Below, in pieces: positions 23,040 through 26,654 of a stretch of DNA of 26,654 nucleotides; the stretch's first letter is position 1, and every line of letters starts with the position of its first letter. Source of the DNA: Haemophilus parahaemolyticus (GTDB lineage: Bacteria; Pseudomonadota; Gammaproteobacteria; Enterobacterales; Pasteurellaceae); the NCBI RefSeq assembly GCF_018373095.1, contig NZ_JAHAHT010000016.1:1-26654 (forward strand), read 5' to 3'. Under the pieces are notes generated by a model, which saw only the letters and a program-made list of their open reading frames with translations, was not told the origin of the DNA and made no database searches. A program made the position numbers and the translations under genes.

Positions 23040-23312
23040 ATGAACAAAAGTGAATTAATTGATGCTATCGCAGCAAAAGCAAACTTAAGCAAAAAAGATG
23101 CTAAAGCAGCTTTAGAAGCAACGTTAGAAGCAGTATCTGAAAGCTTAAAAGCAGGTGATGCTGTTCAATTAATCGGCTTCGGTACTTTCAAAGTAAATGA
23201 GCGTGCAGCACGTACTGGTCGTAATCCACGTACTGGTGAAGAGATCAAAATCGCAGCAGCAAAAATCCCCGCGTTTGTTGCTGGTAAAGCATTAAAAGAT
23301 TTAGTTAAATAA
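23040..23312 (+). CDS. hupA: DNA-binding protein HU
   Basis: 90 residues, standard HU length. It begins M-N-K-S-E-L-I-D-A-I-A and has the HU signature G-F-G-T-F-K-V-N-E-R-A-A-R-T-G-R-N-P-R-T-G-E, including the arm Pro that intercalates into DNA. The context downstream of yjaG fits hupA; Pasteurellaceae usually have a single HU. TGAGGA lies 8 nt before the ATG. Its codons are those of a highly expressed gene. It ends in a strong terminator. Confidence 0.95.
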   Translation: MNKSELIDAIAAKANLSKKDAKAALEATLEAVSESLKAGDAVQLIGFGTFKVNERAARTGRNPRTGEEIKIAAAKIPAFVAGKALKDLVK

Positions 23313-23338
23313 TTTGATTATTTAATCATTCTTTTTTG

Positions 23339-23376
23339 AACACCTTAGCCCTCCTGATTACTAAGGTGTTTTTTAT
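23339..23376 (+). terminator. HU terminator
   Basis: AACACCTTAG (23339-23348) pairs with CTAAGGTGTT (23361-23370) around a 12-nt loop, followed by TTTTATTT. Confidence 0.88.
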
Positions 23377-23392
23377 TTCCTTTCTTTTTTAT

Positions 23393-23414
23393 TTTTTCGA
23401 TCACGCTCGAAAAT
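23393..23414 (+). promoter_or_regulatory. CRP-S (Sxy-dependent competence) site of comEC
   Basis: TTTTCGA-TCACGC-TCGAAAA is a perfect palindrome that keeps the CGATC...TCG core and the T/A flanks of the Pasteurellaceae CRP-S consensus (T4-GCGATC-N2-GATCGC-A4). It differs from standard CRP sites, which need TGTGA. Its centre lies about 60 nt before the start inferred from a CATACT -10 (23451-23456), a spacing suited to class I CRP activation. Confidence 0.72.
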
Positions 23415-23477
23415 TTGAAAGAAAATTCTGCACACTTTTCCCTTTCTTGGCATACTGTCTAGCAAAAACAGATTGCT

Positions 23478-25790
23478 ATGACATTAGACCGCTTTTTCAT
23501 TCTTCTTTGTCTCTCTTTTTTGCCTATTTTATGGCTGCCACAACAGGCTTTATTGCCTGTGATGTTATTCGCCACACTCTTGATGTTTTATTTTGGCTTT
23601 AAACACCAGCTTTTGCCGTTTATGTTGGGCTTGATAATATTGCTAAGTTACGGGCAAGTGTTAAAAATTGCAAATCAGGCAGAAAATTTTACCGCTTATA
23701 AAAGCACGCAACCGATTGAAATCATTAAAATTTTAAAGCAACAAGAATACCAAACCGCTGTTGGGCAACTTACAAGCGGTCAAAAAATTTATCTGAATTG
23801 GCAAGCCAAAACGCCTTTGCAATTGAACGCCACTTATCAAGCAGAGCTCAATCTTCGCCCGATTTCTGGACGTAGCAATATCGGTAATTTCGACCGTCAA
23901 CGTTGGTATTTCGCCAATGATATTGATGGGCTGGCAACCGTTCGCAAGGCAGAATTTGCTCACGCCAATCACTTGCCCCTGCGAACCCGATGGATAAATC
24001 GCACTTATCAACAAACCGAAACGCTTGAAACCCAAGGGCTATTACTAGCTCTTGCCTTTGGGGAACGTGCTTGGTTGAAATCAGAGCATTGGCAAATTTT
24101 CCAACAAACCACCACTGCACATTTAATTACAATTTCAGGGCTACACATTGCCCTTGCTTTTGGTTTCGGCTTTTGGTTTGCCAAGTTCGGGCAATGGCTT
24201 ATGCTCAGTACAAAATATCGTTATAATTTTGTACAGCGAATGGGATTTTCTTATCTATTTCCTCGCTTAATGGGCTTTGCTTTTGCTTTAAGTTACAGCT
24301 ATTTGGCTGGTTTTGCTATTCCAACCATTCGAGCCATTTTTGCGATTAGTTTGATTTTGCTTTGCCAATTTGCACGCAGGCATTACACACCCAGCCAATT
24401 TTGGTGGCGTATTGTTGCGATCTTGCTGGTTTTAGATCCGATTACAATATTATCTGACAGCTTTTGGCTTTCAATCTTAGCTGTAGCAAGCCTGATTTTG
24501 TGGTATCGCTATTTCCCGCTTAAACAGTTTGAATGGCTCATTCCGAATTGGCTAAACCGCCCCTTTTTCAAGCCTGTGTTATCGTTATTGCATTTACAAA
24601 TGGGCATTTTTTTCCTTTTTTCGCCCGTACAATTTTTCTTTTTTGGAGGTTATTCTCCACTCGGTTTTGCAGCCAATTTATTGATCGTCCCGCTTTACAG
24701 CCTTGTGCTTGTGCCGATGATTCTATTTACTCTCTTAACAGATAACCTGATCCACACTTGGCAATTGGCAGACTGGTTAGCACAATTTAGCTTATGGCTG
24801 ATTAAACCACTTTCTCATTCGTGGATAACCTTATCTCAACAAAATCAATGGCATTTGCTCGCATTTTATACACTGATTCTGAGCGGCATTTATGCGAAAA
24901 ATTGGCTGAAATCTTGGCAGTTTTTTGCCAAATTCAGCATCGTTTTAGCTTCAATTTATCTTGCTGGGCTTGGCTATCTGAAAAAAGATCATCACATCGA
25001 ATGGATTACGTTTGATATTGGTCAAGGCTTGGCTCAAGCCTTGGTTTACCAAAACGCAAGCGGTCAAAAGCAGGCAATTTTTTACGATACGGGAGCAAGT
25101 TGGGGAGAAGGATCGCAACGCAATTCAATGGCAAATTTAGAGGTGCTACCTTATTTAAAACGCAATAATATTCAGATTGAAGCGATTTTTATCAGCCACG
25201 ATGATAACGATCACTCAGGGGGCGTTGCCGATCTGCTGGCGGCATACCCCCATGCCCAGTACTTTTCAAGTGGACAAACGGCTTATGCTCAGCGTATTCC
25301 AGAGCCTTGTGTTGCAGGCAAAAAATGGCAATTTGACAGCATAAAACTGACCGCAATTTTCCCCGAACAAATCACAAAGCGAGCAGAAAACCAACATTCT
25401 TGCACTTTATTAGTCGAAATAGACCGCTTGAAATTGCTTTTTACAGGTGATGCAGGCATAGAGCAAGAGCAAATTTTTTCTCCGATAATTGGAAAAATCG
25501 ATTTCTTACAAGTCGGGCATCACGGTAGCAAAACAAGCACAGGCAAGATTTTAGTGGCAACAACAAAACCTAATATTGCGGTGATTTCAGTTGGGCGTTG
25601 GAATGCGTGGAAAATGCCGAATAAAAATGTCGTCGAACGACTGGAAAAGCATGGCGTGCAGATTTTAGATACATCCAAGGTAGGTATGGTGAAAGTGATT
25701 TTTGAGGAGGGAAAATATCAAATAAAAACAAGCCGAACACGAAGTTCGGCTTGGTATCAAGCTTATTTTAATTACAATCCTAAGGATTAG
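23478..25790 (+). CDS. comEC: DNA internalization protein ComEC/Rec2
   Basis: 770 residues, near the length of Haemophilus Rec2. Domain order: N-terminal membrane segments (about 5-60), a soluble OB-like DUF4131 region (about 75-160), the 'competence' membrane domain with T-I-S-G-L-H-I-A-L (near 218) and some seven membrane segments to about 500, then a C-terminal metallo-beta-lactamase-like domain (I-T-F-D-I-G-Q-G, H-D-D-N-D-H at 574-579, F-T-G-D with Asp 658, H-H-G-S at 681-684). It forms the inner-membrane channel for transforming DNA. It carries a full uptake sequence itself (23772). Its 3' end also encodes the gdhA terminator. The ATG has a poor Shine-Dalgarno. Confidence 0.95.
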   Translation: MTLDRFFILLCLSFLPILWLPQQALLPVMLFATLLMFYFGFKHQLLPFMLGLIILLSYGQVLKIANQAENFTAYKSTQPIEIIKILKQQEYQTAVGQLTSGQKIYLNWQAKTPLQLNATYQAELNLRPISGRSNIGNFDRQRWYFANDIDGLATVRKAEFAHANHLPLRTRWINRTYQQTETLETQGLLLALAFGERAWLKSEHWQIFQQTTTAHLITISGLHIALAFGFGFWFAKFGQWLMLSTKYRYNFVQRMGFSYLFPRLMGFAFALSYSYLAGFAIPTIRAIFAISLILLCQFARRHYTPSQFWWRIVAILLVLDPITILSDSFWLSILAVASLILWYRYFPLKQFEWLIPNWLNRPFFKPVLSLLHLQMGIFFLFSPVQFFFFGGYSPLGFAANLLIVPLYSLVLVPMILFTLLTDNLIHTWQLADWLAQFSLWLIKPLSHSWITLSQQNQWHLLAFYTLILSGIYAKNWLKSWQFFAKFSIVLASIYLAGLGYLKKDHHIEWITFDIGQGLAQALVYQNASGQKQAIFYDTGASWGEGSQRNSMANLEVLPYLKRNNIQIEAIFISHDDNDHSGGVADLLAAYPHAQYFSSGQTAYAQRIPEPCVAGKKWQFDSIKLTAIFPEQITKRAENQHSCTLLVEIDRLKLLFTGDAGIEQEQIFSPIIGKIDFLQVGHHGSKTSTGKILVATTKPNIAVISVGRWNAWKMPNKNVVERLEKHGVQILDTSKVGMVKVIFEEGKYQIKTSRTRSSAWYQAYFNYNPKD
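23772..23790 (+). repeat. Full uptake signal sequence (Apl type) inside comEC
   Basis: ACAAGCGGTC followed by an A-run and AATTT, the core plus the downstream AT-rich segment of the extended uptake motif. It is the best full-length copy in the window. Confidence 0.9.
25718..25752 (-). terminator. gdhA terminator inside the comEC coding end
   Basis: On the minus strand AAGCCGAAC (25752-25744) pairs with GTTCGGCTT (25738-25730) around a 5-nt loop, followed by GTTTTTATTTG. It lies 43 nt past the gdhA stop and within the last 25 codons of comEC, on the opposite strand. Confidence 0.85.
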
Positions 25791-25794
25791 TTCA

Positions 25795-26654
25795 TTATAA
25801 AACGCCTTGTTCTAACATCGCAGTTGCCACTTTTTTGAAGCCCGCGATGTTTGCACCGTTTACATAGTTTACATAGCCGCCTGCTTCTGTACCGTTTTCC
25901 ACACAGTTTTCGTGGATTGCACTCATAATGCCGAATAAGCGTTGATCAACTTCTTCTCGTGTCCAAGATAAACGGATAGCGTTTTGGCTCATTTCTAAGC
26001 CTGAAGTTGCTACACCACCTGCGTTTGCTGCTTTACCTGGTGCATAAAGAATTTTCGCTGCAATGAACACTTCCACACCTTCTAATGTGGTTGGCATATT
26101 CGCACCTTCTGCTACACAGATACAGCCGTTTTTCACTAACTCTTTTGCAGCTTCACCATCTAATTCATTTTGGGTTGCACACGGAAGTGCAATATCACAT
26201 TTCACGCCCCAAGGTTTTTGACCTTCGAAGTATTGAATACCTTGCTCTTGTGCATACACAGATAAACGTTCACGACGTTCATTTTTAAGCACTAATAAAT
26301 CCGCTAATTGTTTTTCGGTCATCCCTGAATCTGGGAATAACACATAACCGTTTGAATCTGAAACCGTTAATACTTTAGCACCTTTTTGGATTGCTTTTTC
26401 AGCTGCATATTGTGCTACGTTACCTGAGCCCGAAATCACCACACGTTTGCCTTCAAAGCTTTGACCACGAGTTGCAAGCATTGCATCGGCAAAGTACACC
26501 GCACCGTAACCTGTTGCTTCAGGACGAATTAAGCTACCACCCCAAGTTAAGCCTTTACCTGTTAATACAGATGCAAATTCGTTACGTAATTTTTTGTATT
26601 GACCATACATATAACCGATTTCACGACCGCCTACACCGATATCGCCTGCAGGTA
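25795..26654 (-). CDS. gdhA: NADP-type glutamate dehydrogenase GdhA (3' part; 5' end outside window)
   Basis: The frame is open to the right edge, so the gene starts outside the window; an internal ATG at 26610 is not the start. About 286 C-terminal codons are present. The entry into this part, P-A-G-D-I-G-V-G-G-R-E-I-G-Y, holds the catalytic-domain Asp of hexameric GDH. The nucleotide-binding part follows: G-S-G-N-V-A-Q-Y-A (Rossmann GxGNV motif), V-S-D-S-N-G, and A-E-G-A-N-M-P-T. The C-terminus is S-W-T-R-E-E-V-D and G-G-Y-V-N-Y-V-N-G-A-N-I-A-G-F. It aminates 2-oxoglutarate to glutamate. Length and sequence type fit the NADP-dependent gdhA of E. coli and Haemophilus. It converges on comEC with a 4-nt gap. 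Confidence 0.95.
   Translation of the reverse strand, partial: PAGDIGVGGREIGYMYGQYKKLRNEFASVLTGKGLTWGGSLIRPEATGYGAVYFADAMLATRGQSFEGKRVVISGSGNVAQYAAEKAIQKGAKVLTVSDSNGYVLFPDSGMTEKQLADLLVLKNERRERLSVYAQEQGIQYFEGQKPWGVKCDIALPCATQNELDGEAAKELVKNGCICVAEGANMPTTLEGVEVFIAAKILYAPGKAANAGGVATSGLEMSQNAIRLSWTREEVDQRLFGIMSAIHENCVENGTEAGGYVNYVNGANIAGFKKVATAMLEQGVL

Noticed and set aside
1..26654. Search for CRISPR arrays, insertion sequences, toxin-antitoxin pairs, phage defence genes or retron-like elements
   Set aside because: No regularly spaced direct repeats, transposase signatures or unexplained gene clusters were seen; nearly all sequence is accounted for by core genes and their control regions.

Overview
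The window is a chromosomal stretch of a Pasteurellaceae bacterium (Gammaproteobacteria). The proteins resemble Haemophilus/Actinobacillus/Mannheimia versions, and neighbourhoods such as rplM-rpsI, cvpA-purF, zapA-ssrS-fau and hemE-yjaG-hup are typical of the group. Five perfect copies of the DNA-uptake core ACAAGCGGT, plus many one-off copies, point to the 'Apl-type' uptake-signal branch (A. pleuropneumoniae, M. haemolytica, H. ducreyi and relatives). The DNA is AT-rich. No insertion sequence, prophage block or CRISPR array is visible, so this is essentially core genome. I found no convincing previously undescribed system; the interest lies in regulatory RNAs, operators and one broken gene.

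Layout. 1-1250: start of a PurR-controlled gene running off the left edge (probably a purine permease), then the rplM-rpsI ribosomal operon on the minus strand with a structured leader. 1365-3210 (minus): an NhaC-family transporter behind a lysine riboswitch, so probably a lysine transporter. 3370-8920 (plus): hns, der, hldE, surA, rsmA. 9045-10439 (minus): qmcA and an NfeD-like partner. 10671-12772 (plus): PurR box, cvpA, and purF interrupted by an in-frame TAA. 12846-15029 (plus): moeA, moeB and tRNA-Asn. 15297-17094 (plus): preQ1-I riboswitch and the queC-queD-queE operon. 17114-17456: a LexA-box-controlled DinI-like gene. 17628-20409 (minus): putP, fau, 6S RNA and zapA. 20610-23312 (plus): ygfB, hemE, yjaG and an HU gene. 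23393-25790: comEC/rec2 with a competence (CRP-S) site. 25795-26654 (minus): 3' part of gdhA.

Regulation. Two matches to the PurR consensus (in front of the left-edge gene and in front of cvpA-purF), a lysine aptamer, a preQ1 aptamer that overlaps the queC ribosome binding site, a CTGT-N8-ACAG SOS box and a Sxy/CRP-S-like site can all be read directly. Several intergenic terminators are built from inverted uptake-sequence cores. The gdhA terminator lies inside the 3' coding end of the convergent comEC.

The clearest anomaly is purF: codon 203, where the family has Glu, reads TAA, while the frame is otherwise intact on both sides. It is a recent nonsense mutation, a sequencing error, or a naturally split enzyme. 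The first option would make de novo purine synthesis defective and the PurR-controlled uptake gene more important.
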